Positions 12,019 to 23,603 of a DNA stretch of 64,000 bases are shown here, in pieces (within the stretch, counting starts at the first letter, position 1; every line of letters starts with the position of its first letter). The notes beneath the pieces were generated by a model. It was not told where the DNA came from. It saw only the letters and a program-made list of their open reading frames with translations, and made no database searches. The position numbers and the translations under genes were made by a program. Source of the stretch: Dasypus novemcinctus (Eukaryota > Chordata > Mammalia > Cingulata > Dasypodidae); assembly GCF_030445035.2 (NCBI RefSeq), contig NC_080678.1:117929947-117993946 (forward strand), in the 5' to 3' direction.

Positions 12019-12445
12019 TGTGGCCTGCTACTGGGTCATGACTTGTGGCTTGAAAGAACCAGACGGAATGATACTGGAGGTCCCTTGGGTGCTTTTATTC
12101 TGTACTCTGCTTGGGACAGGAGGGGAGGGTGCAGGGGTTTCATCTCTGTTGCTCTGGACACTGCGCTGAACTATCATACCAGCTGGCTGTCTGGTTCCGG
12201 CGTTGGAGCCAGAAACTCAGCACATGGGCATTTACATAAACACGAAGACTTGAAGGTATGGATAAAATACTTGTAGGCTATAGTGCCCCTTCTGGATTCC
12301 CCAGACTTAGGAGTTAAAAAGGGGAGATCCCTAGCCAAAGGGATGGGCTGGCGTGGCACTTTCATCACCCCATGTGGACAACATAGATGATGTGGCCTCA
12401 CAAGTTCTCAACAAAGCAGGGTCCTTTAGCTCTTACAGTGGGCCA
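12019..12445. other. Unique non-coding stretch
   Basis: No gene or repeat was recognised. Confidence 0.45.
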
Positions 12446-12447
12446 CT

Positions 12448-12930
12448 GTCTTAGTTTTCCAGGGCTGTTGTGACAGATGGTACACACTGGATGACTTGAA
12501 AACAGGACTTTACTGTCCCATGGTTTTGGAGGCTAGAAGTCCAAAATCAAGGTCTTGACAGGCCATACCTTCCCCCAGAGTCTGTATCATTCTGGAGGTG
12601 GCTTGCTGCAATCCTTGGGGTTCCTTGGCTTGGCTTGCATTTGCCTTTGCCATATGACCATCTTCTCTGGCTTTGACTCCCTCTTCTTAGTCCTCTGTAC
12701 CTCTCTCTAGATTTCCTGTCCTCATAAGGGCCAGTCATATGAAGGCCCATCTTGACTCATTTGGGCCTCATTTATATAGGATCTTTGCAGATCCTGTTCA
12801 CAAATGAGTCCACACCATAACCAATAATAGGATCTGCAAAGATCCTGTTTACAAATAGGCTCACACCTATGGACGTGGGGGGGAGTTGGTTAGAACTTGA
12901 ACATACATGTCTTTTGTGGGGGACATGAAT
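12448..12930. repeat. Ancient LTR-like dispersed repeat (ERVL/MLT2-like?)
   Basis: It starts 'ctgtcttagttttccagggc', continues 'ttttggaggctagaagtcca' and 'atttcctgtcctcataaggg', and ends with 'ttggttagaacttgaacata'. The same word order occurs at 35,354-36,155, so it is a dispersed family. I associate this pattern with old ERVL-class LTRs, but the name is uncertain. It includes a local ~50-bp duplication with a palindromic core at 12,776-12,866. Confidence 0.5.
12776..12866. repeat. ~50-bp tandem duplication with palindromic core
   Basis: 'aggatctttgcagatcctgt' at about 12,779 and 'aggatctgcaaagatcctgt' at about 12,828 are followed by near-identical text ('tcacaaatgagtccacacc' and 'ttacaaataggctcacacc'). 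In each copy the GGATC...GATCC core is an imperfect palindrome. In the second copy it reads in the opposite orientation to the first. Confidence 0.75.
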
Positions 12931-15395
12931 CGATGGCCCACAGGTGCTGTGGTCAGACTGTGGGCTGGGCATGTCAGGGAGGGTGTGCACAATGGCTAAT
13001 CGCTGCCCAGTGTGGGCCCTGACCGAGTCCAGGAGCAGCATTCAGCCACTGTGGCAGGTGCCAACACTGGCATTGCTGGATCATGAGGGACTCTGGGGTC
13101 CCACTGGAGGGTCTGGGGTGATGGTGATGACCATGCAGCAGTTCAGGGCAGCAGCTGCTTGCTGATGTGTAACAAGTCTTTCAGTATTTTAGCAACTGGG
13201 AGACTGTACCAGTATGTGCTTCCCAATCTCAGCCCTGGACAACTTAGCCCTGTTGCCTTAGGTTGTGCCAAGGAGAACACCATTAGACCCCACCTTTCAT
13301 GCACCAGCTGGGGGTGGCTCTAACTCTCACCCAGTGCTGCCTGGTGACAGGGACTGGGCTGACCATGGGTGTGGGGGTGGCTAGCCTTCTGGGCCTGAAG
13401 CCCCCAGACAAAAAGAACCCATCAGTCCTTTTCAAATATATGACCAGAAGTCATTCACTCATGTCCCTGGAGTAGCATGGAAGCAAGATGTACACTGATG
13501 ATGAAGTTGCTTTAGCTGGCTCTATAATTAAGGTTCTCTGGGCCTGAGCTGCAGCCGTGGTCCTGATGGGCAGGGCAGCTTCCCAGAGGCAGGGACTGGC
13601 CATTGGGCATTGAGGAAAGGTGGCCCTGGTGTTGGACTGGGGAGTCTCCATTATCACAGGCCTGTCTGTTTCTTTGCCTCAAGCATCCACTGCTGAGTCT
13701 GTGATGAAGATGTCAGGTGGTATCAATTTAAATGTGGACACCTGTGTCCTTGGGCCTGGTCAGATGCCACTGCCTCTTTTCCTACATGATGCAGAGCAGC
13801 TGATGGGCCCCACCACTTGGCTTTCCAGCACTGCATTCATGCCAACCTCTCCTCTCCTCCACCAGCATCAAATGGCTCTGAGGAAATCTCTCTCAGGCTG
13901 GGTGAGGAGTTGAAGTTGACACTCCAAGTCCCATACTGCTGGGGTGTCACATGCCTCAGGAGGTGGGTCCTACCAGCTTTGTTCTTATTTTTTTAAGACT
14001 AGGGTTATGATCTTTCCAGGACTCAATTGGAGAAGCAAGAACTCACTTTCTGAGCCCCCTCATACCGTGGGAAAGGACTGTCCATTTCACAGATGTACTG
14101 TGAAGATCAAAGGAGATAGAAAACCAACTTTGGCAAAAGAAAAGAATGTATTATTATTGTCATTGTTATTTAGCATTTCTTAGACTATGAATACCCAAAT
14201 GCCTCATTTGATAGGTACAATCTTCTACCAATCCAGGCTGGGATGTTGGCTGACTTTCTTAGAGAATGGCATAAAGAGAAAAAATCACTTCCCATGCATA
14301 GTCTGAATTTCTTAACTTGGCTTGACATTGTAAATTAAAACAAACAAAAACAAAAATATGGAAGAGGGGGACCCAGAATTATCCAGCCCCTCTTCTAATA
14401 GCCCATTATTGCTGTCTTTTGATACCCCTTGTTCGATTCTGGAAACCCTAAAGAGGATGAGAATTATATTCTGCCCAGGAGTCCCCTATAAGCCGTTTAA
14501 ACAGTGTTGAGTTGTACACTCATTTTTTGTAAACCCAGTTGGGCTAATATTATAAACTTGGCTCTCTGTCACTTCTGGCTGGCTTGGTATTTGTGTCTTT
14601 CTACATATCTCTTCTGTCTAGTGCACACTCTGTACAGAAGAAGCTTGCACCCTCCCAGCTGGAGAATGCCTATAACTCATGAGCTGGAAATTGAAGGGCT
14701 AGTTGTGGGCCTTGATTCATAGTGGTCCTGAAAGCTTTGGGGCAAGATTAAACTGCCTTTGGACAGTGACTGGCAGCTGCCAAGATTGAAATAATGAGCC
14801 TGGAGCCCCCAATTCCCCGCAAAATGCTTGAGTTAATTTCCTTCCATAGCTTTCCCTTCCTTTCACAAACCTGCCTCTTGTCCTGCTCTATGCTCATTAT
14901 GTCACATCCATCTACTGCTCTTTTGCCAGACTTAATTGCCAGAATTATCTGAGTGAGTTATTTATATTAGTCTAAAACCAACCTGCTCTTGCAGCTAGAG
15001 GACCATCAAATAGAGCACATTTGATTGTCTTGTGACTTTCAGCCCCAGCTCTGGCAGCATCTATAGGAGAAGGGTTTGATGTATTAGAGTGTGATTGTGC
15101 CTGTGACTAATGGGCTGAAGGCTGGAGCTGGGGAAATGCCCCAATGATTGTATTTTCAGCTCCCACCTGTGCACCTTCACCTGTGACTGTTGGGTATTGA
15201 TGGAAGCTGGCTTCCTGGGGTTGGGCATGAGACACTAGGTGGGGAGTGTTTGTGACCCAGGCACCTGTGCTCATCTTGATCCTCAATTCTGGATGGATCT
15301 GGGCCACATCTCCAGGGTCCTGGTTTCCACCAGATGCCTCATGGTCATGGCTTTGAGGTGAATGAAGTGTGCAGACCCTACCTTATTGTATCACT
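12931..15395. other. Unique non-coding stretch
   Basis: About 2.5 kb without a recognisable gene or young repeat. The 13,000-13,960 part is GC-richer with chance frames on both strands. An A-rich patch lies at 14,335-14,360. Confidence 0.5.
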
Positions 15396-15640
15396 GTCTT
15401 CATCAATATCAATGTTGACATTTCTGTGGAGTGTCCTTTACAGTTGATAGAGGCCTGTCACTTCCATTATGACTTTTCATTCCTCCCAACCACTTTTGGA
15501 AATTATTGCTCCATTTCTGAAGATGAAGAAACTGAGTCTCAGAGTGGTTCAGTGACTTGCCCAAAGTCTCCCAGTGGTTTCAGTGACAGAAAGGGGCTTT
15601 GATCTGTGGTCAACGCTTAAGGTCTTTCAGGCCACGCTAC
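15396..15640 (-). repeat. MIR/L2-type antisense fragment
   Basis: 'tccatttctgaagatgaaga', 'aactgagtctcagagtggtt' and 'cagtgacttgcccaaagtct' follow the antisense order of MIR-type SINEs. The edges are vague. Confidence 0.6.
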
Positions 15641-17429
15641 ATGTCAACCATGAATTCTTATCCATTCTTCTTTGAAAGGAGCTCAGCAGGCTTTCAGGAA
15701 ACATGCATTTTGCTATTGCTCTTTTACAGGATGTCAGCATTTGCCTACATTAATTTCCAAATGGTCTTGATCAGGACTCTTAACAGTTAAACAAGGCTTA
15801 CTTGATTGATTCCAGCACAGAACCAGAGGGCCCAAAATGCAACCAGGACTCCTGACCTCTGTAGTGTTAGCTCTCATCTCTGGATGCCGCTCCCGGTCAG
15901 GCCTGTGTGTGCACAAAGGATGTGGGGGAGGTTTCTGCCTTGCAGAGCTAAGTTTGGGTCTCTGTACTGCTCCCTTTTCATCTGTTTAGTTTAACCTCCA
16001 AAGTATTATACCATGTTCTCTGCGCCAAATGAAAAATGATGTTTTCACATTGCTTCATGTATCATTCTTAACACCAACATAGGGGCTGGGTTGTTGGAAC
16101 ACTTTACCACACTTGGCACAGAGCTCACTCTGCTTAAAGCTCCAAGAGGTACTTGGATTTAAAAAAAATCAAACTGACTGAACAATAGGATGTTGTAAAG
16201 ATAAACAATTGTTTTGGAAGTTCAGCCCAGAAAGACAAGCTAGAAAAATAGGTAACGCTGAAGTGTCATTTTAGTAAATGATTTTTTTCCCCCCAGAGAT
16301 GGAAGGTGGGCTATTCCTTGATGATAATTTTTAGATTATTTCTCCAAGATTTACATTTCTGTTATTCTTTAAAAATTTTTTCCTGCCCCATGGGGTCTTC
16401 AGTCCTGGATACTCATTTCTTACAATAGTCAAAGTGACCCTTGATCCATAGAGTTTTATTTGGGCTGAAGTCAATTTCCCAGGAGAGAACACCCCAGCTT
16501 TTCCTAAAGTAGATCGGACACATCTTATCATGCTCTCTGGCCCCAGCCACCCAGATCACTTCTCCTAATATAAAGACCTTCTTCCTCTTCCTTAAAAGTG
16601 GGCACAATCAGGAATTCTTTATCCTATACATTTTTCTCTGGTGCACACATGTGTTGGTGTTTGTGCAAATGTGTGTCAGAGTGAAGAGATGATAAGGAAA
16701 GAGATATGGGAGTTGGGATCTTATGAATTGGAAGATTTTTCTCAGAAAAGAATGTCATTTTTTATATGTTGGAGGAAGTTAGTAATATGTCACCATCGAC
16801 CTGGCCCACACCCTGCTTTGGTCGACCCTTCTTCTGGGTTCTTTGCTTGATGTTTTCTGTCTTTCATAAGCCCTGTTGGCTTGGAGCTTTGTGCCATGAC
16901 CTGTGAAGTCAGGTTCTTTCAAACACAAAGCGTTCTTTAGAGATGGCAGCGATTCCATGAACAGGAAGGCCTTGGAAAGCATGTGGGCTCATTAGCCAGA
17001 GGCTCAGGTTCTTTTGGATTCTTCCTCAGTCTTCGTTTCCAAATTGCAAAAACAGTTTCTGTGGACTCTTCCTCACCTCATCAGAAAGGACTGTACACAA
17101 GGGAGCTTTTTCAGGGAGTCTTTGATAGTTTCTCTCCTGGGCCCTGTGGCATAACCTGGGATGTCTGAGGGTTACAGAAAGAGCAGGCATGCCATTGGCC
17201 CTGGAAAATCTGGTTTTGGCCTGACTTCAAGGAATTTGTTCTGCCTGCTTTGAAGAGCCAGTGTTGCCAGCTCAGGGACACAATGGGCTCCCCTCTCCAT
17301 GAGCTTTATGAGTAGCCTATGCCAGTGGTTCCTGATCTTGGCCATCGAGTCACCCATTGGAACCTACAAAGGAGATCAATCCAATCAAGACCTATCCAGC
17401 ATGGTGGAATTATCATGTACAGTGATAAT
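15641..17429. other. Unique non-coding stretch
   Basis: No exon could be supported. 17,318-17,350 ('atgccagtggttcctgatct') resembles the terminal part of a MER5-type hAT element but is too short to call. Confidence 0.45.
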
Positions 17430-17431
17430 GT

Positions 17432-17803
17432 TTTTTTTTTTTTTTAAGATTTATTTATTTATTTAATTCCCCCCCTCCCCTGGTTGTCTGTTCTCTGTGT
17501 CTATTTGCTGTGTCTTGTTTCTTTGTCCGCTTCCGTTGTCCTCAGCAGCACAGTAAGTGTGGGCGGTGCCATTCCTGGGCAGGCTGCGCTTTCCTTCACG
17601 TTGGGCGGCTCTCCCTATGAGCACACTCCCTGCGTGTGGGGCTCCCTCATGCGGGGGACACCCCCGCGTGGCAGGGCACTCCTTGCACACATCAGCACTG
17701 CGCATGGGCCAGCTCCACACAGATCAAGGATGCCCGGGGTTTGAACTGTGGACCTCCCATGTGGTAGATGGATGCTCTAACCACTGGGCCAAGTCCGCTT
17801 CCC
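17432..17803 (-). mobile_element. Long DAS-type tRNA SINE
   Basis: Antisense full-length copy. The T-rich tail complement is followed by 'ggttgtctgttctctgtgtc', then the body, then the head complement 'gggtttgaactgtggacctc' and 'ccactgggccaagtccgctt'. Flanks carry a weak duplication ('aatgtttttt' and 'atgtattttt'). Confidence 0.9.
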
Positions 17804-18895
17804 ATGTATTTTTTAAAAACCAACTCTACAGGGGATGCCTTTTCAGGCACGAGAACCAGGGACTCCTTACTTATTGACTAGGAAGTGGGGAGAAGGTGGT
17901 GGTTGGGGGATGACACTTGACAAGCACCTTCTTTCCTTCTGGTCAACTTGAACTCAGCCCCTGGCTACACAGCTTCATGGATCTGGAAACATCCTGTTGC
18001 TGGCATTGAGCCCTGGGTTCAGCAGGACACCCTAGTCCCTGTGGGGGCATTTCCCTGAGAAATGGCCCTGAGATAGAAGCTGCTTCCTGGGGGTGGGGTG
18101 CTCCTGGGACATCACAGGGGGGTTCACGACTGAAAAACTCAGCAGTTCCTCCTTGCCCACAATGGCGCCCAGGCTGTGGCCCAATGTGCATGGCAAGTGG
18201 GCAGCTCATTTCATGGCCACGTAGAGTTGCCTGATAACTGCCCAGCAGAGGTTGGTGCACTCCTCAGTCCAGATCTTAACCTGGGCCTGAATTGAGGGAC
18301 CCGTTAGCTCCTTGAGGAGTTCCTCCCTGCCCCCATTTCTCCATTTCCCTTCCCTTTACTGCAGCAGGAAAGGAAGGCGTGGGCAGTGGTGCAGAGCCAT
18401 TGATCCTTGATGGCCCATTTGGGAACATTCAAAATATGTAAGGGTTACATTAAAAAAAAATCAAAATAAAAATAGCTTATGGAGTCCCAGGAGGAAAAGC
18501 AAAAAGCACACAAACAATTTCAGATTTTCTGATTTATGAAATAGGGGAATAATACTGAGAAAGTTGGCTTTGCCTTTTTGTTGCTAAAATCTTAATGATG
18601 ATGTAGCAGCACAGAGGCTACTTTCTACCTTTTTTTCATTCTTTAATTAGATAATGGGCTTCATCAAGATTCTGAGCCACAGCTGATGCCCAGGCCATCA
18701 TGGTCCCCAGGTCTAAGGGGTCCACAACAAGAGAAAATCATATACATGATTTTCAGGAAGAACAAAACTATCCCCTCTGGGGGGTTAAGTTCTGGTGCTG
18801 GAAATTCCAAATGCTGAAGGGGAATCAGAGAGCACCAGCAGACAGGTGTATCAGTTGTCTACTCACCTGGCAGATGCGTGCCTCCACCGGGTGTT
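17804..18895. other. Unique non-coding stretch
   Basis: Nothing recognised. A minus-strand open frame at 17,943-18,260 has no family resemblance that I can see. Confidence 0.45.
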
Positions 18896-18929
18896 TATGA
18901 TGGTTACCACTTAGCTAGTACTTCTCCAT

Positions 18930-19135
18930 GCTACCTGCTTGACCTATTATCCCTTCAATCCTTCCCACACCCGCAATGCATGTGCCCAGTTACTGTCCCT
19001 GTTTTCACATGAGAAAACAGACCCAAAGAATTAAATAACCTTTTTAAGGTCTCCCAGCTGGGAAATGGTAGAATTAGGACCCAAACCCAGGCAAGTGCAT
19101 TGCAGAAGTCACGGGTTTATCCACTGCACTGCTCT
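18930..19135 (-). repeat. MIR-type antisense fragment
   Basis: 'cctgttttcacatgagaaaa', 'ggtctcccagctgggaaatg' and 'gacccaaacccaggcaagtg' are ordered as in antisense MIR. Confidence 0.6.
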
Positions 19136-19599
19136 GCTCTTTCCTGATGTAGCAGATGACTCTGCTCAGGAAGCCCCACTGTACATAATTCCATCACGCT
19201 TGCAAACCTCGTGTTTGTTTTGGCGGGACTCTCCACTGATAGAAATCTCCCCATCTCTTTACATACAAGCTCTTAGCCTCCTGCATCTAAACCCTTTTAC
19301 TCTCTGTCCAGGTCCCAGAAACACTTGGAGATTGTAGATTTGTCCAGGGAGTATTTTCCCCCCTTGGCTAAAGGAAGTTCTATGACTCTGTCAACTAATA
19401 TTTGGCCTTGTTGCTTCTGGCCTTTCAGTGGACTTTGTAGGCACCTGTAAGCTTTTAATTGTAGTGCTCCCTTAGTGGAAATCAACTTCCCAAGCTGTCT
19501 TCAGGAGGAGAGGGTGACCTTTAAATGCATATCTGTCATCTTAATGATGGCTAGAGTAGATGATGCTGATCAGGCTTTACAGTAGGGTACCTGTACTTC
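19136..19599. other. Unique non-coding stretch
   Basis: No gene or repeat was recognised. Confidence 0.45.
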
Positions 19600-20037
19600 C
19601 TTTTTTTTAAGGCTTTATTTTATTTATTTCTCCCCCCTGCCCATTCCCCCTATTGTCTGCTCTCTGTGTCCATTTGCTATGTGTTTTTCTGTGTCTGCTT
19701 TTATTCTCATTAGTGGCTCCAGGAACCAATCCTGGGACCTTCTGGAGTGGGAGAGAGGCAATTACTCTCTTGCACTACCTCAACTCCCTGTTCTGCTACA
19801 TTGTCTTATTTTCTCTCCTCTGTGTCTTGTGTTGGTTCATCTTGCTGCGCTAGCTCTCCGTTGGCTGGCACTCCTGTGCAGTGTGGATTACCTGTGCTGG
19901 GTGGCCTTCCCACACAGGGTGGCACTCAGCCTGGGCCAGCTTGCTGCATGGGCCAGCTTGCCTTCACCAGGAGGCCCTGGGCATTGAACCCTATATGGTA
20001 GAAGGGAGCCCAATTGGTTGAGCCACATCTGTTTCCA
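19600..20037 (-). mobile_element. Dimeric DAS-type SINE with two tRNA-like modules
   Basis: An antisense SINE longer than the common form. Besides the usual head (complement at about 19,965-20,037, with 'gagccacatctgtttcc'), it has a second tRNA-like block in the middle. The reverse complement of about 19,708-19,788 runs 'gttgaggtagtgcaagagag', then 'ctccagaaggtcccaggatt', then 'ggttcctggagcc'. That ordering resembles an A box and a B box. The same arrangement occurs at 47,767-48,154. Flanks show 'acttcctt' and 'ccttcctt', a possible short duplication. Confidence 0.85.
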
Positions 20038-20319
20038 CCATCCTTCCTTGATGCTCCATGTATGTACTTGGTGGAAAGAGGACCTTCCTTGAAGGACCAA
20101 GGCCGAAGCATCAGTGAATCTCTGGGTGGAATCTTGGAGCATCATTGCACTCATCAGAAATAGTCAACTGAGGATGCCTCTTAGAAGCATGCTCTCCTGG
20201 GCTCTTGTCTGGGCAAGATATACTGGAAACAGTGCCTGGCCTCTTGGGTGGGGGACCTAAATGTAGAGACGGTGATGTATTAATGGAAAGAACATGGAAT
20301 GGACTGTGGGGTTGGGGAG

Positions 20320-20412
20320 CTTAGAATTCAGTCTGATTCTGCTGTTCTCTTTCTCTGGCCCTCAGTTTTCTCATCTGTAAAATGAGGCCACTGAGTTAGA
20401 ATCACGGTACTT
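20320..20412 (+). repeat. MIR fragment
   Basis: 'tctgattctgctgttctctt' and 'ctcagttttctcatctgtaa' with 'aatgaggccactgagttaga' give a MIR central segment. Confidence 0.6.
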
Positions 20413-20586
20413 TTCAGAATTTTCTACTGAAAATCTTTCAGGGGAGAGAAAAATAAAGGTAAACAAGCCCTTCTCCATCCCTCCTCCCAAATTATAGGAG
20501 ATTAATCCAAAGTCAGCCACTCTACACACAACATTTATTTAATAAACTTGTGTAGGTTTTTCTATGTTACTCCATGTTATTTTTTT

Positions 20587-20672
20587 AGGTACTAGGGCTG
20601 GGGATTAAACCTGAGACCTTGTATGTAGGAAGCCAGTGTGCAACCACTGAGCCACATTGGCTCCCCTGGTTT
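20587..20672 (-). mobile_element. Short DAS-type tRNA SINE
   Basis: The reverse complement starts 'ggggagccaatgtggctcag' and ends with a B-box-like 'ggtttaatcc' and an A-rich tail. It is the first of two short SINEs in the same orientation, separated by ~30 bp. Confidence 0.8.
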
Positions 20673-20701
20673 GGATTCCCCCCCCCATGAATTTGTTTGT
20701 T

Positions 20702-20799
20702 GTACATTCTTTTTGTTTTTAGGAGGCACCAGGGACTGAACTTGGGACCTCCCAAATGAGAAGCGGGTGCTCAACCACTTGAGCCATATCCACTCCCCT
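20702..20799 (-). mobile_element. Short DAS-type tRNA SINE
   Basis: The reverse complement runs 'ggggagtggatatggctcaa', 'gtggttgagcacccgcttct', 'gttcagtccctggtgcctcc', then A-rich. It sits next to the copy at 20,587-20,672 in the same orientation. Confidence 0.85.
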
Positions 20800-22535
20800 C
20801 CCTACATCTTTTAACCAATTTTATATTCTATTAGTATGTCTCCTGAGTGGCTTTGTATACTGTATCCCTCACACCATAATTCTCCTTGAGGCCTAAGTTC
20901 TGGGAGGCAAATTTTGAGGTTGGATTGGGGAAGGCAGTATATGAAAATAATTCTTCTGCTTTGACTACCTTTTCTGCATGTCTATTTTCGCATTGCTTTT
21001 AGTATTGTTTCCTCACGGACTTAACAATTATGTCAACATCTTACCTTAAAAATGCTCCACTTTTTGAAAATGTGCTCAGAGGGAGCATGTCCAGTCCCAC
21101 TTCTCCCCCTAGCCTTGACCCAGCCACCTTCCCTGGGGAGAGGCATGCCCGAGACTGACATGCCTGCTTGGGGATGTTCTCCAAGGCCCCTTCCAGCTCA
21201 GCTCTGTGGGTCTGTGTGGGATTGCAAAGTTAAGATAAGCATGCCCACAGCTTTGCAGATGGCCCCACAATATGTTCATCCAAGAGAGAAAAGAGAAATT
21301 GAGGCAGGAGAGAGCAGCATGAAATCCCAGAGGGAGCGGGGGCCCTGGGAACTTCCCAGTGCTTCCAGCAGTGGAGTAAAGGCAACTCTGGCTGCTGCTG
21401 CACCCCCTGGGGCCAAGCATGGGCTAGTCTCCCATTGCAGGCACTGGGAGCGAGGCAGCCCTGACCCAGCCATGCTCAAATGGGAGCCTCTGGGAAATGA
21501 TGATCACATCTGGGCTGGAAGTAGGGCCAGACCTCTGTCTTCTCCAAGCCATCTCCATCCCAAGCAGACACCCAGGACCTCCCCTTGGCTGTCTCTTCTT
21601 TCTCATCCTTTCTCTTTGCTCTTCCCTGGCCATGGCCATGAGCAGACCAGAGGCTAGCACCATTGCCTGGTTTGGGAAAGTCTCTTAAGGGGCTGAGGCT
21701 GGGGGTCCCTGCACAACTCCTGAATCTTACACCTTTCCTTTACACTCCATTCTTTTTCTCCTCTTAGCACCCTCATCTTCTGAAGCTGTTCTCTCTCTGA
21801 ATAAACTAGCACTTAATCCTCCAGGGTTGGCAATGGAGGAAATTTCTCCACATGGACAAAATATGCCCAATGTCCCTGACTGTCCAGTTTTACCTTTCTC
21901 TTCAAAAATTGCCTGCTTATCGGTACTACCGCCAAAACTAGTTACAGGGTCCCTCTTTCCCTCTAAACTTGGTGGCTCAAACTTGGATGCATAGCTTTCC
22001 CACCTTTCTCTAATTCCCTGTATCATGTTGGAATTTGGTCTGGGACTTTACTAAAGACTCTGGGACAGCAAAAGTGAAGGAAACTGAGGGTAAAAGCCAG
22101 GTAGCAGCCTCCCGGCATCTAGTTTATCCCTCATAGCTCACAAATCCTCCACTGTGTCCTAGATTTGGGCTTGCCTCCATGAGATGGGACCACCCGTTTT
22201 TCCCCAGTCCACAACTAGATCATCTGCTCTTCTAGACACCCAGAACCAGGAGAGGGAGGTCAGAGAGGGAGCTGTGAGGGCCACTCCCTCCTTAGGTCAA
22301 GGCTCATCTTCTGGGTCTCCTGTTAGAAGACCTCCTCTTCCAGGGATCACTAGTGAAGGAACAAGAGCCTCCTCCCCCATTCAGGGACATTTCCTCCTGG
22401 CCCAGAGGCGCATCCCCCGACCCCCCAGGATAGTGGTGGTAGAATTCAAAGTAGTTCATTCAACACCTCCAGCCAGCCTGGGAGACACCCTAAGGGCAGG
22501 ACCCTTGGATTGGTCTTGGTGGAGGCAGGATAAGA
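20800..22535. other. Unique sequence with an unassigned 201-codon frame
   Basis: No exon is supported. The open frame at 21,052-21,657 (+) encodes a proline/serine-rich, low-hydrophobicity product. It has no domain I recognise, no Kozak-like context of note, and overlapping open frames on the other strand. It is probably a chance frame in GC-rich DNA. Confidence 0.4.
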
Positions 22536-22765
22536 TAGTGGCTGGATGTGGCTAACCTCAGATCACCTGCATTCTAATCCTGTCTCTGCCTCATTCGAGT
22601 TGTCCTTCTGAGAGGATATCTTAACTGCTCTATGCCTCAGTTTCCTTCTTTGCAGAATATGCGTATTTATAGTGCCTATTTCAGCATGGACAGGTATTTG
22701 GGATTGCTGGGTTAATACATACAAGGCATTTGGAATGGTTTCTCCTGGTAACCATTGCCAGTGAT
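22536..22765 (+). repeat. MIR SINE
   Basis: Nearly full-length: 'ataagatagtggctggatgt', 'ctaatcctgtctctgcctca', 'tatgcctcagtttccttctt' and 'gggttaatacatacaaggca' occur in MIR order. Confidence 0.75.
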
Positions 22766-22884
22766 TTATTCCAAGTGGGTCTGCTCTGTGGGTCTAATCC
22801 TTGAGTGGCCGGTGTGGCAAGATAGTGTCACCATCCATGGCACAGCAAGGCATGTTGTAATTTTTCAGAGCCTTCATATGTGCT

Positions 22885-23030
22885 TCTCCTTATTAGGTCC
22901 CATCCCCTCCCTGGGGTATTAGCTCCATGAGGCAAGGCTCTTGCCCATTTAATTTGCCTCTAGAGCGTCAGTACCTAAAACCATATCCAGCCCATAGTAG
23001 ATGCTCAGTAATTATTTGTTGGGGGATTGA
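22885..23030 (+). repeat. L2 3'-end fragment
   Basis: 'ttagctccatgaggcaaggc', then 'agcccatagtagatgctcag' and 'taattatttgttgggggatt', match the ending of L2 LINEs. Confidence 0.65.
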
Positions 23031-23049
23031 GCCCTGCGAGTGAGTCATA

Positions 23050-23165
23050 GCTGGTGGTATTAACTCATTTGACAGAAGAAAAATCCAAAGCTTGGAGATA
23101 CAAAACACCTCTTCTAAGGTTGCATAAGGAGCCAGCAGCAGAGCTGGGCTGAGACCCCAATCTCC
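23050..23165 (-). repeat. MIR-type antisense fragment
   Basis: 'ttgacagaagaaaaatccaa', 'cctcttctaaggttgcataa' and 'cagcagagctgggctgagac' give antisense MIR order. Confidence 0.5.
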
Positions 23166-23411
23166 CACCCTGCTACACCATTGCCTCTATCAAGAGTCAT
23201 ACCCTCAAGTAGGCTGGTGAAGGGGCTAGAAGGTGGGTTGCTTCCAGGGCCCCTGTCTAAGAGCGTTCTCAGCCTCCACTGTAGGAGTACGTGGTGGTTT
23301 CAGTTGGGACTGTGTGGAGTCTTTAGGAGGGACAGACCTGTTCCTCCAGAGTCCAGAGCCCCAGGCCTGGGCAGGGGCCTGCTCGGTTCACACAGGGTCA
23401 GGGGAGTGCAG

Positions 23412-23603
23412 CAGCCAGCTGAGGCACACCAAGCCTCGGGGCACAGCCAGCTGAGGCACACCGAGCCTCGGGGCACAGCCTGCTGAGGCACACCGAGCCT
23501 CGGGGCACAGCCAGCTGAGGCACACCGAGCCTCAGGGCACAGCCAGCTGAGGCACACCAAGCCTTGGGGCACAGCCAGCTGAGGCACACCAGGCCTCAAG
23601 GCA
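23412..23603. repeat. 32-bp minisatellite, six copies
   Basis: Six tandem copies of a 32-bp unit beginning 'cagccagctgaggcacacc' and ending 'gcctcggggca'. Copy starts are 23,412, 23,444, 23,476, 23,508, 23,540 and 23,572. Differences are few and mostly G/A or C/T. Because 32 is not a multiple of three, the array is read in all three frames. Every frame of the minus strand stays open, giving a 96-nt repeating Cys/Leu/Ala-rich pseudo-protein inside the frame at 23,300-23,911. That frame is an artefact. Confidence 0.95.

Noticed and set aside
23412..23603. Possible CRISPR-like array
   Set aside because: The units are contiguous 32-bp tandem copies without spacers, in a mammalian genome.
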